A stretch of 64,000 bases of DNA from Psychromonas sp. MME1 (lineage in GTDB: Bacteria; Pseudomonadota; Gammaproteobacteria; Enterobacterales; Psychromonadaceae), in assembly GCF_041080865.1 (NCBI RefSeq), contig NZ_CP160906.1:1426001-1490000 (forward strand). Reading direction: 5' to 3'. The notes beneath the pieces were generated by a model. That model was not told the origin of the DNA and did no database searches. It saw only the letters and a program-made list of their open reading frames with translations. Of this stretch, positions 1 through 9,481 are shown piece by piece. Position numbers and translations under genes: made by a program. Position 1 is the stretch's first letter; each line of letters opens with the position of its first letter.

Positions 1-723
1 AATAGCGAAGTGATTAACTCCTACGGTGCAACCGAGGCGTTACCAATCAGTAAAATTGCCAGTTCACAGCTATTACGTACCCATAGCATCACCGATACCG
101 GTGGCGGTATTTGTGTCGGTTTACCCGTTGCAGGGGTGGACGTTAAAATCATCGCTATTAGCGATAAAATTATCGACAAATGGGACGATAGCCTTAGCTT
201 ACCCAGCTATGAAATTGGTGAGATTGTAGTAAAAGGACCGCAAGTAAGCGAGCGCTATTATCATCGCGATCAGGCAACACTGGCGAGTAAAATTATAGAT
301 GGTCAACAGGTACGTCACCGTATGGGTGATAGCGGCTATTTCGATGAACAGGGACGCTTATGGATGTGTGGACGCGCATCACACAGCGTACAAGCAACCA
401 TTAATGAGCAAGAAAAGCGCTTTTTTTCCATCTCCTGTGAGCGTATTTTCAACACCCACCAAGCGATTAAACGTAGTGCCTTAGTGAGTATTGAAGAAAA
501 TGGGAATATAGTGCCACTGTTGTGCATCGAGCTTAATCGTGACACGCATAAAAGCGCAAAAATGATTTTTACTGAATTGCGGCTAATTGCCGATAGACAC
601 ACTCAAACGGTCGGTATTGAAAAATTTTTAGTGCACCCAAATTTCCCGATGGATATTCGCCATAACGCGAAAATATTTAGGGAAAAATTAGCTATTTGGG
701 CGCAGCAACAAATCAATAAATAA
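1..723 (+). CDS. oleC: OleC, AMP-dependent ligase / beta-lactone synthetase, C-terminal part
   Basis: Open at the left edge; the frame already runs at base 1, so only the last 240 codons are present. The adenylate-forming enzyme motif YGATEALP is at the start and the hinge-like [20 protein letters not shown] follows, as in OleC proteins. OleC activates the beta-hydroxy acid made by OleA/OleD and closes it to a beta-lactone, which OleB decarboxylates to a long-chain olefin (known for Shewanella and Psychromonas). The neighbour 12 bp downstream is oleD, which supports the assignment. The upstream oleA/oleB would lie outside the window. Confidence 0.85.
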   Translation, partial: NSEVINSYGATEALPISKIASSQLLRTHSITDTGGGICVGLPVAGVDVKIIAISDKIIDKWDDSLSLPSYEIGEIVVKGPQVSERYYHRDQATLASKIIDGQQVRHRMGDSGYFDEQGRLWMCGRASHSVQATINEQEKRFFSISCERIFNTHQAIKRSALVSIEENGNIVPLLCIELNRDTHKSAKMIFTELRLIADRHTQTVGIEKFLVHPNFPMDIRHNAKIFREKLAIWAQQQINK

Positions 724-735
724 GCGAAATTAACC

Positions 736-1806
736 ATGTCATTTAACACGACTCCTGTATTCAATGAATTACATCCACAACAACAACTTGTACTAAAACA
801 ACTTTCAGGAAAGGTGAAACGTGTTTTTGTCACTGGTGCGGGTGGTTTTTTAGGTAAAGCTCTGTGCCGATTCTTACGCAGTGCTGATATACAAGTTGTG
901 GGTTTTGCTCGTGGTGATTATCCAGAACTTCGGGCAATGGGGATCGAGCTAATACAAGGTGATATCTGTGATGAAATGGCTCTGTTAGATGCCATGCAAG
1001 ATTGTGACCTGGTTTTTCATGTTGCCTCTAAAGCAGGGGTATGGGGGAGTAAAGATTCCTATTTCTTACCCAATGTACAGGGAACTGAAAACATAATCGC
1101 GGCATGTTTAGCACATAATATAAAACAGTTAGTCTATACCAGTACGCCAAGCGTTACCTTTTCTGGTGTTGATGAAGAAGGTATTGATGAATCGGCTCCC
1201 TATGCCGCACAGTTTTTAAATTTTTATGGCCTTTCGAAGGCAATTGCAGAGCAGAAAATTTTACAGGCCAATCATGAAAATCTTAAAACAACCGCCCTAC
1301 GACCACACTTAATATGGGGGCCAGGTGATCCGCATTTAACGCCTAGGGTATTACAACGGGCAGAAGCCGGTAAACTAAAATTAGTCGGAAAAACGGACAA
1401 ACTCGTTGATACGATTTACATCGATAATGCCGTTTACGGCCACCTACTCGCCGCTGTCGAATTATGCGCTAATGCCTCTCGCTGTACAGGTAAGGCTTAC
1501 TTTCTAAGCAATGATGAGCCTATTTTGATGGCCGACATGCTAAATAAGATACTCGCTTGCAAAGAACTACCAGCGGTCAGCAAACGGGTCTCAACACAAC
1601 TTGCATACTCTGTTGGAACATTGTTGGAGTGGATTTATATTGCCCTACGCAAACAACAGGAGCCAATTATGACGCGCTTTGTTGCAAGACAGTTATCAAC
1701 GAGCCACTATTTTGATATCAGTGCGGCAAAGAGTGATCTTGGCTATGAAGCATTAATCTCGATTGATGAAGGGATGGAAAAACTCAAACCATCAATAAAT
1801 GCCTAA
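736..1806 (+). CDS. oleD: OleD, NAD(P)-dependent 2-alkyl-3-oxoalkanoate reductase
   Basis: Extended short-chain dehydrogenase of 356 aa. The nucleotide-binding motif TGAGGFLG is near residue 34 and the catalytic YxxxK is in YGLSKAIAE near residue 163. OleD reduces the beta-keto acid condensed by OleA to a 2-alkyl-3-hydroxyalkanoate, the substrate of OleC. It is 12 bp after oleC and surely co-transcribed. The first about 30 residues before the Rossmann fold are a short extension often seen in OleD. Its 3' end overlaps the convergent gene by 15 bp. Confidence 0.88.
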   Translation: MSFNTTPVFNELHPQQQLVLKQLSGKVKRVFVTGAGGFLGKALCRFLRSADIQVVGFARGDYPELRAMGIELIQGDICDEMALLDAMQDCDLVFHVASKAGVWGSKDSYFLPNVQGTENIIAACLAHNIKQLVYTSTPSVTFSGVDEEGIDESAPYAAQFLNFYGLSKAIAEQKILQANHENLKTTALRPHLIWGPGDPHLTPRVLQRAEAGKLKLVGKTDKLVDTIYIDNAVYGHLLAAVELCANASRCTGKAYFLSNDEPILMADMLNKILACKELPAVSKRVSTQLAYSVGTLLEWIYIALRKQQEPIMTRFVARQLSTSHYFDISAAKSDLGYEALISIDEGMEKLKPSINA

Positions 1807-2301
1807 ACCACCATTTAATTCATTTTCGATCAAAAAAAGGCGGGTATCTAATTCGAGTTGATGATAATTAGGCAACATATAACAGCATAAATTATAAAAT
1901 GCCTTGTTGTGCTCTTTCTCTTTTAAATGCGCCAGCTCATGAACCACTATCATATCGAGCATCGCCTGCGGTGCATTTTTAAATAGCGTTGCAATACGGA
2001 TTTCCTGCTTTGCTTTTAATTTCCCCCCTTGTACACGTGAAACATAGGTATGTGTCCCGAGGGCATGCTTAACAAGCTGTATTTTCGGATCAAAACAGAC
2101 TTTACTCAACGGTGATGACTGTTTCACATAACGTTTTTTATAATCCTGCACATAATCAAAGAGCGCTTTTTCACTATTTATGCTGTTTTTTTCTGGATAT
2201 TTATTAACTAAATAAGCCGCCAGTTTATTTTCCGATACTAGCCCTTCTACTTGCGCAATAATAGTTGCTGGGTAATGGGCAATATATTGTAATGCTTTCA
2301 T
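1792..2301 (-). CDS. YgjP-like metal-dependent hydrolase (DUF45/M48 type)
   Basis: 169 aa with HELAHLKEKEHNKAFY near residue 121: HExxH followed by a downstream His-containing segment, the zinc site of the YgjP/DUF45 peptidase-like family. No signal peptide, so cytoplasmic. Physiological substrate is not known for the family. It converges on oleD with a 15 bp overlap. Start ATG is the first in frame and is preceded by no strong Shine-Dalgarno sequence. Confidence 0.75.
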   Translation of the reverse strand: MKALQYIAHYPATIIAQVEGLVSENKLAAYLVNKYPEKNSINSEKALFDYVQDYKKRYVKQSSPLSKVCFDPKIQLVKHALGTHTYVSRVQGGKLKAKQEIRIATLFKNAPQAMLDMIVVHELAHLKEKEHNKAFYNLCCYMLPNYHQLELDTRLFLIENELNGGLGIY

Positions 2302-2351
2302 GACTTAACCGGTAAATAAGAGGATGGAGAGAATATAAATTAAAATTTAAG

Positions 2352-2386
2352 CAAAAAAAATGGTAAATCCATACGGACCTACCATT
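2352..2386 (-). terminator. Rho-independent terminator of csp gene
   Basis: On the minus strand a stem AATGGTA/TACCATT is followed by a run of T, 48 bp after the csp stop codon. A second weaker stem TTTAGC/GCTAAA lies between the two. Confidence 0.75.
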
Positions 2387-2433
2387 CTCTATATTATTTA
2401 GCACTCATAAAGAGCTAAATATATCACAGCAAA

Positions 2434-2640
2434 TTAAAGTGCTACGATGTTGTCAGCTTGTGGGCCTTTTTGACCTTGGCTAACAGTGAATTCTACTTTT
2501 TGGCCTTCAGCTAAAGTTTTGAAACCTTCGCTTGCAATTGCACTGAAGTGTGCGAATACATCTGGACCAGATGCTTGCTCGATGAAACCAAAACCTTTAG
2601 ATTCGTTAAACCACTTAACTGTACCTTGAACTTTAGACAT
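2434..2640 (-). CDS. CspA-family cold shock protein
   Basis: 68 aa single cold shock domain. RNP1 KGFGFI and RNP2 VFAHF are both intact, with the N-terminal GTVKWFN strand. Such proteins bind single-stranded RNA/DNA and melt mRNA structure at low temperature. RBS AGGAT precedes the ATG. It is monocistronic, with a long leader (about 148 nt from the predicted promoter) and its own terminator, as in cold-induced cspA genes. Which csp paralogue it is cannot be decided from the sequence. Confidence 0.95.
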   Translation of the reverse strand: MSKVQGTVKWFNESKGFGFIEQASGPDVFAHFSAIASEGFKTLAEGQKVEFTVSQGQKGPQADNIVAL

Positions 2641-2794
2641 AATAATATCCTGTAATTTTATTTAATGTAAGAATGCCATATTGGCGGGATAGCGTAAAAA
2701 CAGACTGGAACTTAAAAACTACAGTGCGTGGTATTATTAATAAAACAACGAATTGGAGAATGTAAACAAAAGGCTTTCTTTTTTGCTGACCGCC

Positions 2795-2822
2795 ACTATA
2801 TAGTGTTTTCATTAACGGTCAA
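2795..2822 (-). promoter_or_regulatory. Sigma-70 promoter of csp with long 5' leader
   Basis: On the minus strand TTGACC (2817-2822) and TATAGT (2795-2800) are separated by 16 bp. Transcription would begin near 2788 and give a leader of about 148 nt, close to the length known for the thermosensing cspA leader. Leader folding was not computed. Confidence 0.6.
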
Positions 2823-2882
2823 GTACTCATTTGTAAATAATCATATATATAAAACACTTCCCATCAATATAATAAGTTAGTT

Positions 2883-3662
2883 CTATTTTAATGATTCTGT
2901 GAATAACTGTGGCAAGATATCTTGCGCTTTTCCAAGGTACTCTTCTTGAAACGCGCGGTTGATCGTTCCCATCGGTTGTAGATTAACCAACAGGGTTCGC
3001 GCCCCATTATAGGCTGCGATACTGACAAAATTAGAGGCCGGATAAACCGTACCAGAAGTGCCGATGGCAATAAACAGATCGCATTCCTGTAAAAAGGTTT
3101 CAATAACGCCATCACTTAATGCCGGAATATCTTCGCCAAACAGAACAATATCAGGGCGAATTGGACTCCCACATAGCGGGCATTCAGGCGTCCTATCCAG
3201 ATGTCCTTGCTGATCACGATAACGTGCTAGTTTACAGTGTGAATTGCTACATTTGCTATACATAATATCGCCATGTAAATTGATGACATTTTTACTACCT
3301 GCACGTTGATGCAAACCGTCTACGTTTTGTGTCACTAGCAATAGCTTTTGATCTGCCGATAAATGCTTTTCTAATTGCACTAAAGCAAGGTGTGCGGCAT
3401 TAGGCTCTGCTGCAAGCACAGGTTCTCGCAGGCTACCAAATAATCGCCAAGTGTCCGCCGGTGAACGGTTAAATGCAGTGATTGAGCCATAACGCTCAAC
3501 TTCATGCTCTTCCCATATACCACCGCTACCACGGTAGGTTTGCAAGCCAGAATCTGCGGAGATACCCGCACCGGTTAGCACGAATATTTTTGAATATTGA
3601 GAGAGATTAATTGCCATCTGCATTCCTTGTTCGTCCACTTGCTTCTTAATCATTATTAGCAA
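2883..3662 (-). CDS. cobB: Sir2-family NAD-dependent protein deacylase
   Basis: 259 aa sirtuin. GAGISADSG (residues 31-39) and TQNVDGLH form the NAD site; the catalytic His is in NLHGD; two Cys pairs (CSNSHC and CPLC) make the zinc module; FGEDIP and [10 protein letters not shown] follow. The region aligned with the Tyr/Arg pair of SIRT5/CobB desuccinylases reads [10 protein letters not shown], so the pair looks absent by eye. The annotated start overlaps the upstream ACR3 gene by 17 bp; internal starts at MQMAINL or MAINL would remove this overlap. Likely translated from the acr3 transcript. The gene symbol is by family similarity. Confidence 0.85.
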   Translation of the reverse strand: MLIMIKKQVDEQGMQMAINLSQYSKIFVLTGAGISADSGLQTYRGSGGIWEEHEVERYGSITAFNRSPADTWRLFGSLREPVLAAEPNAAHLALVQLEKHLSADQKLLLVTQNVDGLHQRAGSKNVINLHGDIMYSKCSNSHCKLARYRDQQGHLDRTPECPLCGSPIRPDIVLFGEDIPALSDGVIETFLQECDLFIAIGTSGTVYPASNFVSIAAYNGARTLLVNLQPMGTINRAFQEEYLGKAQDILPQLFTESLK

Positions 3663-4722
3663 ATAGATATGCGCTTCTTTTACATAAATAAACCAGCATT
3701 AACATCAAGGGCACTTCAATCAACACCCCCACTACGGTCGCCAATGCAGCCCCTGAAGACAACCCAAAGAGGATAACAGCCGTCGCAATCGCAACTTCAA
3801 AGTGATTGGAGGCACCGATCAGCGACACTGGTGCAGCATCTTGATATGAGAGTTTGAACCACCTAGATAAAAGAAAATATCCTAGCGCAAAGATAAAGAG
3901 AGTTTGTAATAACAATGGAATAGCTATCCAGAGAATAGTTAATGGATTGGCAACAATAATTTCCCCTTTAAAGGAAAACAACAGAACCAAGGTGATCAAT
4001 AACGCGGTAATACTAACGGGCGTTAACCAACCAAGAAATTTTTCGTTGAACCAATCTATTCCCTTATATTTAAGAATTAATTTTCTCGAAAAATAGCCAG
4101 CGAGCAAAGGTATTGCAACGTAAATTAACACGGAAAGCGTCATCGTTTCCCAAGGTACTGGCATTGAATTTACATTCAGCAAGAGAGTGCCTAATGGCCC
4201 ATAAAGTAACAGCATCATCAGCGAATTAATCGCAACCATCACCAAGGTTAATCCATCATTTCCCTTTGCTAAATTACCCCACATTAATACCATCGCGGTA
4301 CATGGCGCGATCCCAAGCAAAATAGTGCCCGCAATGTAACTGCGCCATAGATCCACTTCTTCGCCATTGGCCAAAATTTCCGTCCCGGGTAGAAAATCTC
4401 TGAATAAATAGCCTAAAAAAAGATAGGAGATCGCAAACATGGTAAATGGTTTAATTGCCCAATTAATAAATAACGTAAGCATAACTGGCTTTGGTGTTTT
4501 TGCAGATTTAACTACCTGCGCAAAATCTATTTTCACCATAATCGGATACATCATAAAAAAGAGACATACTGCAATAGGAATGGATACCTGATAAATTGAC
4601 CATTCATTTAGGGTATTGGCAACACTCGGTGCGCTCTTTCCCAAAAAAATACCCGCGGCAATACAAAACACGACCCATATGGTCAAATAACGTTCAAAAA
4701 TTGATAATTTTTTTTCTGCCAT
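3646..4722 (-). CDS. acr3: ACR3-family arsenite efflux permease
   Basis: 358 aa with about ten membrane segments. The segment [20 protein letters not shown] carries the conserved Cys of ACR3 permeases needed for arsenite transport, and the following TM has the typical Asn. Known role: extrusion of As(OH)3 (or Sb(III)) across the inner membrane driven by proton motive force. No arsR, arsC or arsA is next to it; the divergent gene is MerR-type. RBS GAGG (in TGAGGTCATTAAG) precedes the ATG. It is translationally overlapped with the sirtuin downstream. Confidence 0.88.
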   Translation of the reverse strand: MAEKKLSIFERYLTIWVVFCIAAGIFLGKSAPSVANTLNEWSIYQVSIPIAVCLFFMMYPIMVKIDFAQVVKSAKTPKPVMLTLFINWAIKPFTMFAISYLFLGYLFRDFLPGTEILANGEEVDLWRSYIAGTILLGIAPCTAMVLMWGNLAKGNDGLTLVMVAINSLMMLLLYGPLGTLLLNVNSMPVPWETMTLSVLIYVAIPLLAGYFSRKLILKYKGIDWFNEKFLGWLTPVSITALLITLVLLFSFKGEIIVANPLTILWIAIPLLLQTLFIFALGYFLLSRWFKLSYQDAAPVSLIGASNHFEVAIATAVILFGLSSGAALATVVGVLIEVPLMLMLVYLCKRSAYLFANND

Positions 4723-4846
4723 CTTAATGACCTCAATTATTTCAGTAACTACCCTATAGGATTTTACTCATCACTTAAGTATATGCGTCGATTTTATAAG
4801 TAACTATATAACCACAAAATTTTTCATAAAGATTACAATGATATCA

Positions 4847-4877
4847 TTGACCCGTCTATAGCTATAGGGTTTAAGGT
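4847..4877 (+). promoter_or_regulatory. MerR-type promoter with 19-bp spacer
   Basis: TTGACC (4847-4852) and TAAGGT (4872-4877) are separated by 19 bp, the over-long spacing that MerR-family activators correct by twisting DNA. Between them ACCCGTCTATAGCTATAGGGT is an imperfect palindrome. It drives the MerR-like gene at 4905. A related half-site, CTATAGGGT on the minus strand at 4752-4760, lies upstream of acr3, which suggests that the same protein controls both. Confidence 0.6.
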
Positions 4878-4904
4878 AGAAGCAGTTCAAAACAGGAGGT
4901 ACTT

Positions 4905-5414
4905 ATGTTTACTGTCACTCAACTTGCGAAACAATTTGCCATTTCTAGAACAACTATTTTGTACTACGAAAAAGAGAAACTCCTAGCGCCAGCTTATCGT
5001 TCTGAAAATGGCTATCGCTGGTATGGCGAGAAAGAAATTTTACGAATAAAAGCAATTATCTCTTATCGATCCTACGGTTTGTCTATTGCCAGTATTCGTA
5101 CCTTGTTAGCACAAAATGATAAATCACAATCTCAGATATTAAAGGATCATTTCAATGAATTAGAACAAGAAATTCAAAACCTTAAAGCACAACAAAAGGC
5201 AATTGTGCTGTTATTACAAACGCCTAACTTAATAGAGGAAAAAATGGTGAATAAAGAACGCTGGGTAGAAATAATGGTTGCAGCAGGTTTTAGCGAAGAT
5301 GACATGATTAGATGGCATCAAAAATTTGAACAACTAGAGCCACAGGAACACCAAAAATTCCTCGAGTCTCTAGCCATATCGCAGCAAGAAATTACTAAAA
5401 TCAGAGCGCTGTAA
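4905..5414 (+). CDS. MerR-family transcriptional regulator without cysteines
   Basis: 169 aa. N-terminal winged helix-turn-helix (VTQLAKQFAISRTTILYYEK, residues 3-22) with the wing ENGYRWYGE, then a coiled-coil dimer helix (about 85-120) and a C-terminal acidic helical tail with WVEIMVAAGFSEDDMIRWHQ. There is not one Cys in the protein, so it cannot sense arsenite or soft metals by thiols as MerR, ZntR or CueR do. RBS AGGAGG is 8 bp before the ATG. It is divergent from acr3, and its own promoter has the MerR geometry. The effector is unknown. Confidence 0.8.
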   Translation: MFTVTQLAKQFAISRTTILYYEKEKLLAPAYRSENGYRWYGEKEILRIKAIISYRSYGLSIASIRTLLAQNDKSQSQILKDHFNELEQEIQNLKAQQKAIVLLLQTPNLIEEKMVNKERWVEIMVAAGFSEDDMIRWHQKFEQLEPQEHQKFLESLAISQQEITKIRAL

Positions 5415-5455
5415 GCTTAATATTGCCGCAAGGATGTGGCAATAATAGATTAACG

Positions 5456-6358
5456 TTAAGACAACCACTCTTGGTGCAATTGATCGCTATCACCTAAATA
5501 ATCTAATAACCACTGCGCTGCGGGACTGATAGTTTCAGTGTTCCATGCTAAGCAGCAGGGGCTAAGGTGTGGAGGTTGTTGCAACTGTTTCTCAACTAAT
5601 TCACCAGATTGTAAAAAGGGAATGGCGATATGTGATGGCAATAGACAAATCCCTAACGCATCACGCAAACATTGCAGTGCACTATACCAATTAGGCACCA
5701 TAATTCGGCGCTGATTATCCATTAGCCAAGTAACGCGTTTTGGTAAAGTACGCGAGGTATCTTCTAAGCAGATCGCAGGAAACTCAATCAACTGCTGCAC
5801 AGATAGCTTATCTTCTATTTGAGCTAAGGGATGATTTTTTGATACAACAAATTTCCACGTTAATGATCCCATATCTCGATGTGCAAAGGAGCCTCCCACG
5901 GGAATTGCCATCGTCGCACCAATGGCGATATCAGCACGCCCATCGGCAAGCGCATCCCATACACCATTAAAAACTTCCATGGATAGATGTAGTTCGACAT
6001 CGGGAAATTGTCGATAAAAATCCCCCACCATTTTCGAGACGCGACTTTCTCGTACAACATTATCTAATGCAATTGAAACATTTGCTGTCCAACCATTGGC
6101 AACACGTTGTGTTTGTAAACGAATATCATCCATCTGCTTAAGCAACTCTCGCGCTTGTTCAACAAAGTAAATGCCCGCCTTAGTAAGTTGTACTTCTCGA
6201 TGCAATCGAACAAATAAATTCACCGCTAAACGATCTTCTATCGCACGCACGGTATAACTAATTGCACTTGGTACTTTGTGCATTTCTTCCGCGGCACCAG
6301 AAAAGCTACCTCGGCGGGCAACCACATCAATTACCTTTAGATCATTATAAGAAAACAT
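5456..6358 (-). CDS. punR: LysR-type regulator, PunR (YdhB) orthologue
   Basis: 300 aa LysR-type protein with an N-terminal helix-turn-helix (GSFSGAAEEMHKVPSAISYT, about residues 17-36) and a periplasmic-binding-like effector domain. Long stretches recall E. coli YdhB/PunR from memory, for example EVFNGVWDALADGRADIAIG and DTSRTLPKR. PunR is known to activate the purine nucleoside importer gene punC. Here too it is divergent from a YdhC-like transporter, 101 bp away, which supports orthology. Confidence 0.85.
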   Translation of the reverse strand: MFSYNDLKVIDVVARRGSFSGAAEEMHKVPSAISYTVRAIEDRLAVNLFVRLHREVQLTKAGIYFVEQARELLKQMDDIRLQTQRVANGWTANVSIALDNVVRESRVSKMVGDFYRQFPDVELHLSMEVFNGVWDALADGRADIAIGATMAIPVGGSFAHRDMGSLTWKFVVSKNHPLAQIEDKLSVQQLIEFPAICLEDTSRTLPKRVTWLMDNQRRIMVPNWYSALQCLRDALGICLLPSHIAIPFLQSGELVEKQLQQPPHLSPCCLAWNTETISPAAQWLLDYLGDSDQLHQEWLS

Positions 6359-6366
6359 ATCAAATC

Positions 6367-6394
6367 AAATATTTTGAAAGCAATGTTCAAATAT
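6367..6394. promoter_or_regulatory. Candidate PunR operator in divergent spacer
   Basis: An interrupted inverted repeat, AATATTTTGAA and TTCAAATATT, sits in the 101 bp between punR and punC, 9 bp upstream of the punR start. Position and AT-rich dyad fit a LysR-type site; binding is inference. Confidence 0.35.
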
Positions 6395-6459
6395 TAGCGT
6401 TTCACAGATAATAAAACCACCATTAAACTGCACTCTTTTATTAATTGCATGAGAAAACC

Positions 6460-7671
6460 ATGAATCAATCGCCGTCCAAAATCACCTTAACCTGGTTTGC
6501 TTGCTTAAGCATGTTAGGATTTTTAGCTACCGATATGTATTTACCGGCATTTAGCGTCATACAGCAAGATTTCGCCACCTCTGAAAAGTTAATTGGCTTA
6601 TCTTTAACAATATTTCTATTGGGCATGGCATGTGGCCAATTAATTTATGGTCCACTCTCCGACAGATTAGGACGCATTAAAGTCTTAATTGCAGGGATGG
6701 TTTTATTCAGTGTAGCTTCTCTTTTCTGTGCCTACGTTAGCAACGTACAGTGGTTTTTAGTGGCACGTTTTTTTCAAGCTTTAGGTGCTTGTAGTGCCGC
6801 GGTTATCTGGCAAGCTATCGTTATCGATCGCTATCAGGGACAAACTTCAGAGCGTGTTTTTGCGACCATCATGCCCCTCGTTGCATTATCTCCAGCACTC
6901 GCGCCACTGGTCGGTGTTGTATTAGAAAACAGCTACGGCTGGCGCAGCATCTTTTTAACGCTCGTTGCACTTGGCGCTTTATTAGCGGTGATGGCTAGCA
7001 AAGAAAAAGAGAGCGTCCAAAGAGATAGTAGTAAATCCAGCAAACTACTAACTCAATTAAAAAATGATTACCAAGAGATATTCAGTTCGCGACAATTCAT
7101 CGGCAATATGCTCATGTTTGGTGCATCATCAGCGATATTTTTTGCCTATTTAACGGGCTCACCATTCTTAATGAACGCAATGGGGTATTCAGCTAAAGAG
7201 ATTGCACTTAGTTTTATTCCCCAAACTATCGGATTTATTATTGGTGGATATGGTTGCCGGGCTCTGCTTAACCGTTTTACTGGTAAACAGGTGTTACCCT
7301 ACGCTTTATTGCTATTAATCAGTGCCGTATTAATCTTACTTACTTTTTCGTTAACGCTTAAAATAACCACGATTTGGCCAATTTTATTACCATTTTGCTT
7401 AGTGGCGGTTGCCAATGGTGCAATATACCCAATTATTATTAATCAAGCCTTGGCGGGTTTTAAATCCTGCAGTGCCACAGCAGCAGGCTTATTAAACTTT
7501 TTGCAAACGATGTTCTGCTTTATCAGCAGTGCGATTGTTGCCGCCTTCGCAGTACAGGGATTAATAGCAATAACGCTGGTGATGTCCGCGGCCGCAATTG
7601 TTTTTGTGATCGGTTATCAATTAAGCAAGCGCATAAAATTCAGTGAAGGTGAATTGGCCACTGCACTTTAA
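6460..7671 (+). CDS. punC: PunC (YdhC), MFS purine nucleoside transporter
   Basis: 403 aa major facilitator with 12 predicted membrane segments, Bcr/CflA subfamily. Segments LGFLATDMYLPAF, FATIMPLVALSPALAPLVG, LTGSPF and GGYGCRALL match E. coli YdhC closely from memory. The MFS motif A is GPLSDRLGR. YdhC was renamed PunC as a purine nucleoside importer. The ATG at 6460 is preferred to an upstream TTG at 6445. Divergent from punR and followed by a strong hairpin. Confidence 0.85.
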   Translation: MNQSPSKITLTWFACLSMLGFLATDMYLPAFSVIQQDFATSEKLIGLSLTIFLLGMACGQLIYGPLSDRLGRIKVLIAGMVLFSVASLFCAYVSNVQWFLVARFFQALGACSAAVIWQAIVIDRYQGQTSERVFATIMPLVALSPALAPLVGVVLENSYGWRSIFLTLVALGALLAVMASKEKESVQRDSSKSSKLLTQLKNDYQEIFSSRQFIGNMLMFGASSAIFFAYLTGSPFLMNAMGYSAKEIALSFIPQTIGFIIGGYGCRALLNRFTGKQVLPYALLLLISAVLILLTFSLTLKITTIWPILLPFCLVAVANGAIYPIIINQALAGFKSCSATAAGLLNFLQTMFCFISSAIVAAFAVQGLIAITLVMSAAAIVFVIGYQLSKRIKFSEGELATAL

Positions 7672-7678
7672 TCAATAG

Positions 7679-7714
7679 GAGTCCTTACTATTAGATGAAC
7701 AATGGTAAGGACTC
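7679..7714 (+). terminator. Hairpin after punC
   Basis: GAGTCCTTAC and GTAAGGACTC form a perfect 10-bp stem 8 bp after the punC stop. There is no T run behind it, so it may stabilise the 3' end rather than terminate. Confidence 0.5.
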
Positions 7715-7766
7715 ACGACACATCAAAAATAGACGTGTGATTGACGCAAATAGCGATGCACGAAAT

Positions 7767-9287
7767 TTAACATTTATTTAACTGATAAATATCATGGCGA
7801 CGGTCCTGTAGATTTTTTACACTACCAAATTCATGAAGCTCTCGAAGCAGATAAATATCCACATCGGCAATTAGTATCATTTCTGTATTGGGCGTCGCTT
7901 CCGCTTTTATGCCATTAGCAGGAAAAGCAAAATCACAGGGTGTAAATACAGCGGATTGTGCATATTGAATATCCATATTATGTACTTTAGGCAAATTACC
8001 AACGCCCCCGGCAATGGCGACATAACATTCATTCTCAATGGCACGCGCATGTGCACATGTTCGAACACGAGAATAGCCATTTTGCGTGTCGGTTAAAAAT
8101 GGTACAAAAAGGATATCCATCCCTTCATCGGCCAAAATTCGACTTAACTCTGGGAATTCGGAATCGTAACAGATAAGCACACCAATTTTACCACAGTCAG
8201 TATCAAAGGCTTTAAGCTGAGTGCCTCCATCCATTCCCCATACTTTCGCTTCATCGGGGGTAACATGAAGTTTTTCAAAACGCTCTTTTGTACCATCGCG
8301 TTTACAAAGGTAGCCGACATTATAAAGCCTATCGTCAACGATCTCAGGCATACTGCCAGTAATAATATTGATGTTGTAACTAATCGCTAGATCGGTAAAT
8401 TTTTGTACTATGGTTTCCGTATATTTAGCTAATTCTCGAATGGCCTGAGGCTCACTAATATGGTTGTTTTCTGCCATTAATGGGGCATTGAAAAACTCAG
8501 GGAATAGTGCAAAGTCGGAACGATAGCCAGCCACCGCATCAATAAAATATTCTGCTTGCTGCATCAGTTCATCGAGATCTTTATAGGGACGCATTTGCCA
8601 CTGTATTAAACCAAGACGCACCAGTTTTTTATCTGGAGCCGCTTTTTTACTTGGTTTTTCATAATAAATATTATTCCACTTTAATAGTACAGCGTAATCA
8701 TTCGATCCCGTATCCCCTTCAAGGTAGCCCTTTAATATTTTAGCAGGATGAAAATCATTAGAAACTTGAAAGTTCAGTACGGGATCATGGATTTCTTTAC
8801 GCTTTACCTTGTCGATATATTCCTTGGGTGAAATTTTATCGGCATATTTATGATAATTTGGAATGCGTCCACCAAAAGTTATCCCCTTTAAATTTAATCT
8901 TTCACAAAGCTCTTTGCGATAGTCGTAAAGGCGTCTCCCCAACCGTAAACCGCGAAACTCTGATTTTATAAAGACATCGATACCATACAAGGTATCACCA
9001 TCGGGGGTATGTGTATTAAAAGTGTCGTTGCCAGTAATATCATTATAGGTGTGCGCATCATCAAAGTCGTCATAATCAATTTGAATGGATAATGCACAAC
9101 CTGCGATTTGGTCATTAACTTTAATAACCACTTGCCCTTCTGGAAATTTACTAATTAACGACTCGATTTGATGCTCTTCCCAATAGGGATTCACCAGGCT
9201 GCTATAGGCCTCAATCATAGCGTCTTTTAATTCCTGATAATCATCAAGACTCAATAATTTTAATTCGACATTTTCTATATTTTGCAT
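7767..9287 (-). CDS. Fusion of GNAT acetyltransferase and nitrilase-type amidohydrolase
   Basis: 506 aa in two domains. Residues about 1-190 are a GNAT acetyltransferase (acyl-CoA loop region RGLRLGRRLYDYRKE). Residues about 222-500 are a carbon-nitrogen hydrolase with the Glu-Lys-Cys triad visible: Glu in LFPEFF, Lys in FEKLHVTPDE and Cys in GVLICYDSEFPE. Fused proteins of this type are known in many bacteria, but their substrate is not established. No signal peptide. Single gene flanked by intergenic gaps. Confidence 0.85.
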   Translation of the reverse strand: MQNIENVELKLLSLDDYQELKDAMIEAYSSLVNPYWEEHQIESLISKFPEGQVVIKVNDQIAGCALSIQIDYDDFDDAHTYNDITGNDTFNTHTPDGDTLYGIDVFIKSEFRGLRLGRRLYDYRKELCERLNLKGITFGGRIPNYHKYADKISPKEYIDKVKRKEIHDPVLNFQVSNDFHPAKILKGYLEGDTGSNDYAVLLKWNNIYYEKPSKKAAPDKKLVRLGLIQWQMRPYKDLDELMQQAEYFIDAVAGYRSDFALFPEFFNAPLMAENNHISEPQAIRELAKYTETIVQKFTDLAISYNINIITGSMPEIVDDRLYNVGYLCKRDGTKERFEKLHVTPDEAKVWGMDGGTQLKAFDTDCGKIGVLICYDSEFPELSRILADEGMDILFVPFLTDTQNGYSRVRTCAHARAIENECYVAIAGGVGNLPKVHNMDIQYAQSAVFTPCDFAFPANGIKAEATPNTEMILIADVDIYLLRELHEFGSVKNLQDRRHDIYQLNKC

Positions 9288-9481
9288 CCCAAAACCCTAT
9301 TTTATAATGACAAAAGATCACTACTTTTCAATTTAACATCGCTGCATCAATAATTAAAGACAGATTATATAAGGAATTAGCGATTAATAACGACAAAAAA
9401 CTGCATAAATATTTTATAACAACGGTGCTGGGATCTTTTTTCCTTGCCCTACGATATGCCAGCTCGACAGGTGGATCTATT

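Noticed and set aside
4752..4760. Full MerR-type promoter for acr3 on the minus strand
   Set aside because: Only the CTATAGGGT half-site is found; no TTGACN/TAAGGT pair with 19-bp spacing on this strand.
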